Assembly: GCA_029541985.1 (NCBI GenBank)
Contig: CP095414.1
Location: 496,001-560,000, forward strand
Length of the DNA stretch: 64,000 bases
Reading direction: 5' to 3'
Origin: Bacteroidales bacterium F22
Lineage (GTDB): Bacteria > Bacteroidota > Bacteroidia > Bacteroidales > Bacteroidaceae
Below, one piece after another: positions 56,243 to 64,000 of this stretch; position 1 is the first letter of the stretch; every line of letters begins with the position of its first letter. Both the position numbers and the translations under genes were made by a program. Below the pieces are notes generated by a model. It worked only from the letters and a program-made list of their open reading frames with translations. It was not told the DNA's origin and made no database searches.

Positions 56243-59020
56243 CTATTCGATATTATATCCAATTAAATACTTAAAACTACTAGTACGATTGATTACATCG
56301 TGTGGTAACAATAAATATTTCCAAGGTTTCCCCTCATTTTCCATATTATATTCTGTAGCATATTTACAATATTCTTCAGCTGATTTTTTCTTTTCCTGAA
56401 CATCAATATCATAGAGATTCTTTCGAGCTTTCGTTTCCACCATATAAATTACATCAGGAGTTTGCACAACAAAATCAGGCTCATACATCTTTGCGTTATT
56501 CGACCAATAAATACGAAATTGTTTTGGTGCTGGACGAAGCCAAGAAATCACATCTTCACTCATCTCCAAAACATAAGAAAAATCAGCTTCAGTAGAGCTA
56601 TCAAACTTATTCTCTAAATGGTAGCATTTCAAAAACCCTGTAAAAATATATTTTGTAACATCCCCCTTTGCTACTTTCTCCCGAAAATCGAGTTTCCCAT
56701 ATTTAGAATCATAACCAATATTTGGATCTAATATTTCAACAAAAGGAAGAACTTTTGGTTTCTTATAACCAATCGTTTTAATCTCATAATGTTGTTTCAT
56801 TTGCAAGTAGATATTTTCGGCAATCATATCCTTGTAATGAGATACCACATTACGAATGGTTTTATCACTAAATTTTCTTTTTCTAAAATGACTAATTAAT
56901 TGACGACTTAATTTATGAAGAAGTTCAAAATTATCATCATAACTAATTTCAGGAAAATCAATTAATTTCATAATGATTGTTTCTTCAGGAGACCCAAACA
57001 TCGATATATAATCGGCATTTAAGTGTTCAACGTTATTGGTCACCAAACTAAGTCTCATCAACTTATCATCGAAAGCATCTTGATTAAAACCTTTAGATAC
57101 ATCTAAATCAAAATCAGAAAAGACAGCTTCAGTATGTTCATGTTGAATAATTATCCGTGGAATATCAATAGTATATCGACTATAAGTTTCGACCATTTTA
57201 TCAAATACTTCATCCAAACTTTTTATCGTTTCTTCTTCATCTTCTATATGAAACATATCAAAAGATCCTTTTTGTGATATGTTACTTTGATTTTGTGACT
57301 TAATTACCTCAGTGGCCTTTTCTATTATTTGCTTTTTCACCCCTTGTTTACCTAAATCCGAATGATGTTTTATACCTTGAAGAGTATTCAAAATAGGTAA
57401 GACATTGCTTATAGCTCGTTTGGCACCAAAGAAAACTTGAGCTGACTTCCTTTCACTTTTTTCACCTATACTCTCAATAGCTTTCGCTTCTTCGCTTAAT
57501 TGATGCTGTAATTGACTTTGGGCAGGATTCACAGTTACTGGCTGAGTAAGTGTATGATCAGTATACTCAACATAAGAAAATTTTCTTAATATACTGCGCT
57601 CACTCTTTGATTCTTCAATAATCTTGTTAAAGTTGTCATGACTAATGATAGTCAATTTATCAATGGCAGAAACCCCTGTACGTTTCCCCCCAAATGGCAA
57701 GCGTAACCCTCTACCAATAGTTTGATTAATGAGAATTGACGCATCCGCTTTACGTAATGGTACAATCGTATATAAATTATTTACATCCCAACCTTCTTTT
57801 AGCATATTGACATGTACTACGATTTCAATATCATTATCAGGACTTTCTAAGGTCATAAACAACTGATTGTTATCTTCTTCCCCTCTAGTAGTACTATCAT
57901 ATTGAAGTACTTTTCCTCTATAGCGACCTTCACAAAGTTCATTTTCCAATAGATCAGTAATATCTTTCGCATGTGATGTATCCTTACAAACAACTAGAAT
58001 AAAAGGCTTCACTAGTTTCAATTTATTCTCAATAGAATAATTATACAAATAAGTTTTGGTTTGTTCATGAAACTGTATAGCATCAGCCAATTTGATACGT
58101 TCTAATTCCTCGACAGAAATTGATGATGACTTAAGATTCTCACGCATGGCTATGGTTGGATCCTTGACATACTGGCCATCCGATAATGCTTGAGCTAAAT
58201 TATACTCGTACACAATATTTTTAAAGACTTTTCCTTTTTCATCTTCAGGAGTAGCAGTCATTTCTAACCCTAAGATAGGATGTAGCTCATTAACAGCTTT
58301 ACGGGAAGAATCAGCATGATATCTATGTGCTTCATCCATCAGAACTACTAAATCATCCAATTTAGAAAGATAATTAAAATAGGAATCCCCAAGATATTCA
58401 TTTAATCGTTTCATACGAGGCGGCAATCCTTTTTCTTTCTTTTTACGAGAAATCTTATTATCTGAATTGAATTTAGAGATATTGAATATATTAATATAAA
58501 CTTGGTTTTGATCGAACAGAGTACTATTCTGATCATAATTTTGCCCAGTAACCACAACTGGAGGTGAAGTTGCAAATTCAGAAATTCCCTTGAAAGCATA
58601 TTTCGCGTATGCTGTATTTCCAAAATCTTGCTTCAATTTTTCATACAGTGTCAAGTTTGGAGCTAACACAAAAAAATGTCTGATACCTTTTTCTAAGAAA
58701 AGATATGCTATACAAGCAGCCATTAGTCTAGTTTTACCTACACCTGTAGCTATAGAGAAAGTCAGAGAAGGGAACTCTCTCTCAAAATCTTTTAATTGTT
58801 GGCAAACCTTTTTTGCTTTAGTCAACTCTTTATTTAGAAACAAATTCATCTCTATAGTGGCTTGTTCTTTTTTAGCTTCATCCTTTTCATTGTATGACAA
58901 TGAATAGGGTTTAGTTAATGCTAACACATTAGTAATATCAGCCATTCTTTCTAAAGCTTCTCTTAGAGGTTTACGCATAGATAACCGTTGCTCTATATGC
59001 GCTATGTTTTTATTCTTCAT
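56243..59020 (-). CDS. Type III-like restriction subunit Res: helicase with C-terminal nuclease
   Basis: About 925 residues from the chosen start MKNKNIAHIEQRL (the frame is open to 59071 inside the Mod gene, but that leader lacks family character). Superfamily 2 motifs: ATGVGKTRL (near 90), MDEAHRYH (near 228), EMTATPE, and INQTIGRGLRLP. The nuclease core near the end is EPDFVV (Asp849) with VETKA (Glu862, Lys864). In type III systems Res needs Mod for site recognition, translocates with ATP and cuts away from the site. It overlaps Mod by 11 bp. Domains and active sites are all intact. Confidence 0.88.
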   Translation of the reverse strand: MKNKNIAHIEQRLSMRKPLREALERMADITNVLALTKPYSLSYNEKDEAKKEQATIEMNLFLNKELTKAKKVCQQLKDFEREFPSLTFSIATGVGKTRLMAACIAYLFLEKGIRHFFVLAPNLTLYEKLKQDFGNTAYAKYAFKGISEFATSPPVVVTGQNYDQNSTLFDQNQVYINIFNISKFNSDNKISRKKKEKGLPPRMKRLNEYLGDSYFNYLSKLDDLVVLMDEAHRYHADSSRKAVNELHPILGLEMTATPEDEKGKVFKNIVYEYNLAQALSDGQYVKDPTIAMRENLKSSSISVEELERIKLADAIQFHEQTKTYLYNYSIENKLKLVKPFILVVCKDTSHAKDITDLLENELCEGRYRGKVLQYDSTTRGEEDNNQLFMTLESPDNDIEIVVHVNMLKEGWDVNNLYTIVPLRKADASILINQTIGRGLRLPFGGKRTGVSAIDKLTIISHDNFNKIIEESKSERSILRKFSYVEYTDHTLTQPVTVNPAQSQLQHQLSEEAKAIESIGEKSERKSAQVFFGAKRAISNVLPILNTLQGIKHHSDLGKQGVKKQIIEKATEVIKSQNQSNISQKGSFDMFHIEDEEETIKSLDEVFDKMVETYSRYTIDIPRIIIQHEHTEAVFSDFDLDVSKGFNQDAFDDKLMRLSLVTNNVEHLNADYISMFGSPEETIIMKLIDFPEISYDDNFELLHKLSRQLISHFRKRKFSDKTIRNVVSHYKDMIAENIYLQMKQHYEIKTIGYKKPKVLPFVEILDPNIGYDSKYGKLDFREKVAKGDVTKYIFTGFLKCYHLENKFDSSTEADFSYVLEMSEDVISWLRPAPKQFRIYWSNNAKMYEPDFVVQTPDVIYMVETKARKNLYDIDVQEKKKSAEEYCKYATEYNMENEGKPWKYLLLPHDVINRTSSFKYLIGYNIE

Positions 59021-60770
59021 GAGTAGCGTCTTCTTTATCGTAAATGTTAAGTGGGTACCCTTCCACATCAAACGTACAAGTATTTAAAATTGTTTGAGGT
59101 ATTTTTTTAATGGTTACTTGAGGAAAGCTAGTGCATTCTGACTGATAAGCAGTACAACAAATTAGCAAAGATTCATCATCACCTAATTTATCAACAATTG
59201 TTTGTATAACTTCTACAGTAACAAATTGTGTTGTAGTAAAGATATAGTCGTTTTCACTACTAAAGCCTTGTTTCCAATAGCACTCTATATCAGGTGAATA
59301 TGTATATCCTTGATGGGTAGCCATAGCATGTGCTAACATGTCTGCATTATATTCTTTATTGATAATATACTGTCCAAACTTATCCTTGTTTAAAAGACTA
59401 GAGGCCAACTCGTAAAATTTGTATCCTCCACCACCTTTCCAATTCTCAGCTTTGGATATACCACCTTGATCAGTACCATCAATGACTTTCTTCATTCGTT
59501 CAACGCAAAGTGAATATGCGTGATCTCCCATTTCAATTCCTACATACCTTCGACCCATTTTCTGTGCTACAGCTGCTGTCGTTCCACTCCCTAAAAAACT
59601 ATCAAGCACTAAGTCATTTGATTTTGTACTTATATGGATAATGTCCGCAATAAGATCTTCAGGCTTAGGATAAGGGAAAGCATTATATCCAAATAAATCC
59701 TTGATTTGTTTTGTTCCATTTCCACTACTATATTGAGGTTTATAAAAAAGACTCTTTGGCTTAGTTGTAGGTAAATCACCAATTTGAGGTCTTTGTTTTT
59801 TATACAGTGAGAAACCGTTTTTACCTTTGTTCACTATTATTTCAGTAGAATAATTTGAGTAGAAGGTATCAAAGCCCCATCTCCATCTACCATATTCACC
59901 CTTACTTTTAAAAGGTAATATCATTGTATAATCTGAATATTTCACCATTAAACCATTAAGTATATCATCTTTAAATTTCTTAGTCACAGAACAATATAAT
60001 GAATTATATTCATCACGAGAGATAGAATACACTTTGTTTTTTTTTATAAGAATAGGGTAAAACATTTTAGGTCTATCCTCTCTAAGAGATTCCTCTCCAG
60101 TGCTCTTTAAAGTTGCCCCTTTCTTATAATATCCCACTTCATCCAAAGCCCAATCTTCATTTATTTGTTCGCTACTAAGTGATAGTTGATTAAATGTAAC
60201 TTGGTTCCTATTTTTAGCAAACACAATTGTATATTCATGAGTTCCGGCAAAACCAAATTGGTCTTGATTTCCCTTCAAATTCATAATAGTTGGAAGACAT
60301 GCTAAAAAATTATTTTTACCGAAAATTTCTATGCATAGAATATTTAAATAAGCTTGATTATTATCATCAATTGATATCCATATTGTTCCATCACCAGATA
60401 AAAGATTAGCTAAAATAACAAGTCTCTCCTTCATTAAAGTTAGCCAAAGTGAATGATCCAGATTATCATCATAATGTTCGAATGCTGAACCAGTATTATA
60501 CGGAGGATCAATATAAATACATTTTACTTTCCCTTTGACGTTAGGATCTTTTTCGAGAGCCTTCAAAGCAAGAAGATTATCTCCATGAATAATCATATTG
60601 CCTGATTCTTTATTACCGTAACTATATTTAGGATTTTCGATTAATATTCGAGGTTCCAAGTTCAATGGTTCATCTTTACCAACCCAAGTTAATTCAAGTT
60701 TGTTTCTATTATTTTGTTTCATCATTATTTGCTTATATACACCAATTTCTAAATTTAAATTAAACTCCAT
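59010..60770 (-). CDS. Type III-like Mod: N6-adenine DNA methyltransferase
   Basis: In this 586-residue beta-class enzyme, the catalytic motif DPPYNTG comes first (about 88-94), then a variable region for target recognition (about 170-360). The SAM motif DSFLGSGTT (about 390-398) and GIEMGDHA follow. The in-frame Met16/Met17 (near 60725/60722) matches the usual family start better (KQNNRNKLELTWVGK), so the true start may be there; the listed start overlaps the upstream gene by 16 bp. It provides methylation and site choice for Res, and perhaps for the SNF2-type helicase before it. No simple-sequence repeats that would give phase variation were noticed. Confidence 0.88.
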   Translation of the reverse strand: MEFNLNLEIGVYKQIMMKQNNRNKLELTWVGKDEPLNLEPRILIENPKYSYGNKESGNMIIHGDNLLALKALEKDPNVKGKVKCIYIDPPYNTGSAFEHYDDNLDHSLWLTLMKERLVILANLLSGDGTIWISIDDNNQAYLNILCIEIFGKNNFLACLPTIMNLKGNQDQFGFAGTHEYTIVFAKNRNQVTFNQLSLSSEQINEDWALDEVGYYKKGATLKSTGEESLREDRPKMFYPILIKKNKVYSISRDEYNSLYCSVTKKFKDDILNGLMVKYSDYTMILPFKSKGEYGRWRWGFDTFYSNYSTEIIVNKGKNGFSLYKKQRPQIGDLPTTKPKSLFYKPQYSSGNGTKQIKDLFGYNAFPYPKPEDLIADIIHISTKSNDLVLDSFLGSGTTAAVAQKMGRRYVGIEMGDHAYSLCVERMKKVIDGTDQGGISKAENWKGGGGYKFYELASSLLNKDKFGQYIINKEYNADMLAHAMATHQGYTYSPDIECYWKQGFSSENDYIFTTTQFVTVEVIQTIVDKLGDDESLLICCTAYQSECTSFPQVTIKKIPQTILNTCTFDVEGYPLNIYDKEDATHEE

Positions 60771-63688
60771 TTTATCGTAAATAACTCAATCATATGAGTT
60801 TCCTGCTCTAAAGATTCTTCCACCTCATCCAATATACGGTTTTTTTTATGTTTGATCTCATCAGCAGCTTCATAAAATCTAGAACGTTTGTCAAATAATC
60901 TTTTTTCAAGTATTGCTATTTCACGTTTAGCTGCCAATTTTTCCTTTAAGCTTGGAATCTTTCTAGATTGAGAGGATTTTAAGTTGATTTCTGCTTCTAA
61001 ATCATTGATGGACTTTTCTAGACTTATTCTCATATCAGTAGCCCAAGTATCTACTTTATCCATTTTCTCTTCAAAATACTCACTATTCCGGTCAATAGAA
61101 TTGCTTAAGATAACCCCTTTATTTATTTCGATTAGAGCATTCAAATCATTTCTAATCGAATCTTGTATAACACATGGATTTCCTAGACGACAATCTAAAG
61201 AAAGTAGTTGCTCTAGAATTTCAGGAGAGACTTCTTCCCCATCTTCCATTATTCCCACAATAAGAAGGTGTTCTTCCATTTCAAAAGAAGTAATGGAAAA
61301 TCGTGATATTTTCATGTAACCAAACTGTCCTTGATATTTTTCTAAAACAGAAATTTTCCGAAAACTATTTTTATAATTAAAGATAAGTTCTTTGTTATCT
61401 GTAATTTCTTGTAATCCTAAAGTAATCACTTGTTTAGCAAGCGGATGCCCAATTCGGTATAAATTTCCATTTTCGGGTAATTTAAAATCACTCTTTTTCT
61501 TTATTGAAGATTTAGGTAGATAATAAGTACCATATTTTATATCTTCAAAATGTGATGTACTATCCAAAGTGAAGGAATAGTTGTTAGAATTAAATTTCGC
61601 TAAAGATGCCAATTCATATTTTGATAACATCCAAAGATATTTTTCAAATTTATTTAGGTTGTTCAGACTCTTATCTAAATCAGCCCGTAATTTTTCTTGT
61701 ACTGTTTCGTCAAAGTTCTCCATTAATGTATTTCGAGCTTTAGACATTTTATTTGAGATAACTTCTTGTAAATCTTGCTGAACCTTAGCAAATGCTGATT
61801 CTATCTCTTCGGGAGAACGGCATTCGTTATATATTTTTGCAATCCGTTTTTCAAAATCAACACCATTACCAATGCTCCCCAATATTTCATCACTTGCTCC
61901 AAAAACCCCATTAAAGAGTTGAAATTTTTCAGATAATAGTTCGTACACTCGTTTATCAGCTGCATTATTTTTATTTAAAAAATTGACTACTACCACATCA
62001 AATTTTTGACCATATCTATGACATCTACCAATTCGCTGTTCTATACGTTGAGGGTTCCAAGGTAAATCATAATTAACCACCAAGCTACAAAATTGCAAGT
62101 TAATCCCTTCTGATGCTGCCTCTGTTGCAATCATTATTGAAGCTTCTTCTTTAAAGTAATCAACAATAGCAGCTCTTTTATCTGCTGTAGGAGAACCTGA
62201 TATTTTAGAACTATCTTTATGTTTCTTGAGCCATTCAGAGTATATTTTTTTAGATCTTGCATCATTATTTGTACCATTAAAAAGAACAATATCTCCTTTA
62301 TAACCTCTCTTGCTTAGAAAAGTGAATAAAAAATCCTGGGTTCGTCTTGATTCAGTAAAGATAAGTGCCTTTGCTGGAGATCCTAGCTCTTTTAATTTAT
62401 GAAATGCTTTATCAAGAGCTATAATCAAATGATCAGCCTTGCTATTTCTTTTTATACTCAGTGCTAAATCTTTATATTTGTGTAATTTTTTTATTTCTGA
62501 CTTTATCGCTTCTATTTCAAAAGAAGTTAAAGGAACTTTCTTTTTTATATCCTCTTGTTCGACATCATCTTTCTTTTCTCTCCATCCTTCTAAATCAACC
62601 CACTCATTCAACTCATCATCAGATAGTATTGATTCTGCTCTATTAGATAAGAACTCAGTCTTCAATAAAGTATCTTGGTTCAATTTATCTTCAAGTCTAG
62701 ATACCAAGTTACCAAGAGTATGAGATATGGCATAACTAGAAGAAGACAACAGCTTACGTAAAATCAAACTGATGAGTTGACGTTGACTATTAGGTAAAGC
62801 AAATAATACAGGTTCCTGAAGATATTCTGAAACGGAGTCATACAAAAGTTGTTCTTTTTTACCTGGATAGTATTCCTCACAAATAGCTATCCTATTAGTA
62901 TATTTAGTGTATTCCAGAACCTGTTTACGTAATGTTCTTTTACAAATTGGTTGGATTCGATTTCTTAATACTTGATAACTACTTTCATCAATTTGATGGC
63001 TAAATTGTGACTTAAAACTTTTCAAATCACCAAAAATATAATCATCAATTATTGATATCATCCCATATAGTTCAAGAATTGAATTTTGCAACGGAGTTGC
63101 TGTTAAAAGAATTTTCTTCTTACCTTCTAAAGCTTTTTTTATAGCATTTGCAGTCACATTTTGTTTCTTGTACACATTGCGAAGTCGATGTGCTTCATCA
63201 ATCACTACTAAATCCCAATCAACATTTTTTAAATACTTAGATTTAGACTTTGCGAATTCATACGAACATATAGTAATTTTATCTTTCTGATTAAATGGAT
63301 TTAAATTTCCTTTGTCAATTTCAAAAGTGAATGTTTTTTTCTCAAGAATGAAAGAAGGTAAAAAAAACTTTTCTGCTAATTCATTTACCCATTGCTTTCT
63401 AAGATTTGAAGGAGCGATAATGAGAATGGTTCTATCAAGCTCAGCCCAATGTTGTGAAATTACAATACCAGCCTCTATGGTTTTGCCAAGTCCCACTTCA
63501 TCCGCTAATATAGCTCCGTTAGAAAGTGGTGATTTAAATGCAAATAAAGCTGCATCTACCTGATGAGGAGTTAAATCTACTTGTGCATCTTGTAATGATG
63601 CAGTAAATTTATTTAAATCATTCGATGGATGCTTGAGCGTTAAATAGTTAGCAAAATATTTGGCTTGATAGGCTGTGAGATTAATCAT
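60755..63688 (-). CDS. SNF2/RapA-type helicase, first gene of the Mod-Res operon
   Basis: This 977-residue protein begins with QVDLTPHQVDAALFA and the Walker A segment ADEVGLGKTIEAG (about 62-74). VIDEAHRLRN (near 162), LTATPLQN, a helicase C domain with TEAASEGINLQFC and QRIGRCHRYGQ (near 553), and a long charged, coiled-coil-like C-terminal part (about 880-965) follow. It resembles DrmD of class 1 DISARM and RapA-type translocases in motif layout, but drmA, drmB and drmC are absent. It overlaps Mod by 16 bp, so it is an integral part of a three-gene unit. No nuclease motif was recognised. Confidence 0.85.
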   Translation of the reverse strand: MINLTAYQAKYFANYLTLKHPSNDLNKFTASLQDAQVDLTPHQVDAALFAFKSPLSNGAILADEVGLGKTIEAGIVISQHWAELDRTILIIAPSNLRKQWVNELAEKFFLPSFILEKKTFTFEIDKGNLNPFNQKDKITICSYEFAKSKSKYLKNVDWDLVVIDEAHRLRNVYKKQNVTANAIKKALEGKKKILLTATPLQNSILELYGMISIIDDYIFGDLKSFKSQFSHQIDESSYQVLRNRIQPICKRTLRKQVLEYTKYTNRIAICEEYYPGKKEQLLYDSVSEYLQEPVLFALPNSQRQLISLILRKLLSSSSYAISHTLGNLVSRLEDKLNQDTLLKTEFLSNRAESILSDDELNEWVDLEGWREKKDDVEQEDIKKKVPLTSFEIEAIKSEIKKLHKYKDLALSIKRNSKADHLIIALDKAFHKLKELGSPAKALIFTESRRTQDFLFTFLSKRGYKGDIVLFNGTNNDARSKKIYSEWLKKHKDSSKISGSPTADKRAAIVDYFKEEASIMIATEAASEGINLQFCSLVVNYDLPWNPQRIEQRIGRCHRYGQKFDVVVVNFLNKNNAADKRVYELLSEKFQLFNGVFGASDEILGSIGNGVDFEKRIAKIYNECRSPEEIESAFAKVQQDLQEVISNKMSKARNTLMENFDETVQEKLRADLDKSLNNLNKFEKYLWMLSKYELASLAKFNSNNYSFTLDSTSHFEDIKYGTYYLPKSSIKKKSDFKLPENGNLYRIGHPLAKQVITLGLQEITDNKELIFNYKNSFRKISVLEKYQGQFGYMKISRFSITSFEMEEHLLIVGIMEDGEEVSPEILEQLLSLDCRLGNPCVIQDSIRNDLNALIEINKGVILSNSIDRNSEYFEEKMDKVDTWATDMRISLEKSINDLEAEINLKSSQSRKIPSLKEKLAAKREIAILEKRLFDKRSRFYEAADEIKHKKNRILDEVEESLEQETHMIELFTIKWSLI

Positions 63689-63945
63689 CTTTATTTTTAA
63701 TTAATATAGAATAGCTAAAATAATGCCGAATAAAGACATATGAATAAAAAATAGGATTTAACCCATTTTTAATTGCAAAGAAAGATATAATCTTCTAATT
63801 ATCCAAATGGTAGAGATGTTAATAGATTCAATTACCTTTATTTTTAGCGACATTTGTGACAACAGATACTATTGAATAAAATATCTTTATTCTTGTATTT
63901 TCCTTAAGTCGTACAAAGATTATATTTATGTGTGCATTCAACCTT
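63689..63945. other. AT-rich stretch upstream of the SNF2-Mod-Res operon
   Basis: No gene is seen in about 257 bp. It must hold the operon promoter, but no exact TAnnTTTG box was found on the minus strand. Confidence 0.4.
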
Positions 63946-63996
63946 CATAATACAGAAAAGACTGCTTATCATCTAAGCAGTCTTTTCTGTATTATG
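63946..63996. terminator. Perfect 23-bp inverted repeat, probable bidirectional terminator
   Basis: The arms 63946-63968 and 63974-63996 are exact complements around a 5-nt loop (TCATC). Each arm carries a CTTTTCTG/CAGAAAAG stretch that would give a U-rich tail on either strand. It probably ends a gene beyond the right edge and insulates the operon. Confidence 0.75.
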
Positions 63997-64000
63997 TGGT

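Noticed and set aside
59021-59071. Res start at 59071
   Set aside because: This would add 17 residues encoded within the Mod 3' end; ATG 59020 gives a normal start and an 11-bp overlap typical of coupled genes.
60755-63688. Complete DISARM system
   Set aside because: A DrmD-like helicase and an adenine methylase are present, but no drmA, drmB or PLD-type drmC gene is seen; Res follows instead.
1-64000. CRISPR array, insertion sequence or prophage
   Set aside because: No regularly spaced direct repeats, transposase, integrase or phage structural gene was found on either strand.

Overview
The window comes from a member of the Bacteroidetes, almost certainly order Bacteroidales. The evidence is family content (DUF4293 protein, Bacteroidetes-type omega subunit, long-armed Rho, SusC/SusD pairs, a hybrid two-component sensor, GH97, DUF4301), AT-rich sequence, and promoters of the TTTG-N18/20-TAnnTTTG class. 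No rRNA, CRISPR array, transposase or phage structural gene is visible. The only tRNA is tRNA-His.

Region 1 (1 to about 32.8 kb) is mostly core genome. On the minus strand lie a DUF4293 membrane protein (cut by the window edge), rpoZ-like omega, bamD, tRNA-His, folD, ffh, rho, tilS and a small-molecule-type methyltransferase. On the plus strand are a small basic protein, a FadL-type outer membrane protein and a very acidic protein. Then come fhs-cysK (minus), a TonB-dependent receptor with a CxxC plug motif downstream of a His-rich membrane protein (minus), and rlmH plus a porin (plus). A minus-strand run follows: DUF4301 protein, a 1,300-residue double sensor, a response regulator and an AbgT-family transporter. 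A plus-strand GH97 glucosidase and a RelA/SpoT-type synthetase with an eroded hydrolase site close the region. A short, well-formed promoter/terminator unit at about 20.04-20.14 kb looks like a small RNA gene.

Region 2 (32.8-48.2 kb) is a polysaccharide utilisation locus. It has a hybrid two-component regulator, a GH105-GH43 fusion lipoprotein and a DUF2264 protein on the minus strand, then a heparinase II/III-like lyase, SusC and SusD on the plus strand. Immediately before the intact lyase-SusC-SusD set lie remnants in the same order: a lyase 3' end, then a collapsed SusC/SusD scar. This points to an old tandem duplication whose left copy has decayed. The lyase plus GH105 pair suggests a uronic-acid-containing substrate; no sulfatase is present.

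Region 3 (48.3-64 kb): after a membrane-domain/cytidylate-kinase-like fusion gene, the sequence becomes a defence-type island. It holds a solitary D12-class adenine methylase, a small lipoprotein, a 490-residue protein with a C-terminal D-X13-E-X-K nuclease-like motif, a Gabija-like pair (OLD-type ATPase/TOPRIM plus a compact UvrD-like helicase), and a three-gene overlapping operon of SNF2-type helicase, type III-like Mod methyltransferase and Res helicase-nuclease. A perfect 23-bp inverted repeat marks the right edge.

The most interesting parts are the SNF2-Mod-Res operon, the compact Gabija-like pair with its divergent nuclease neighbour, and the decayed duplicate inside the polysaccharide locus. 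All function calls rest on motif reading only; no database search was run.
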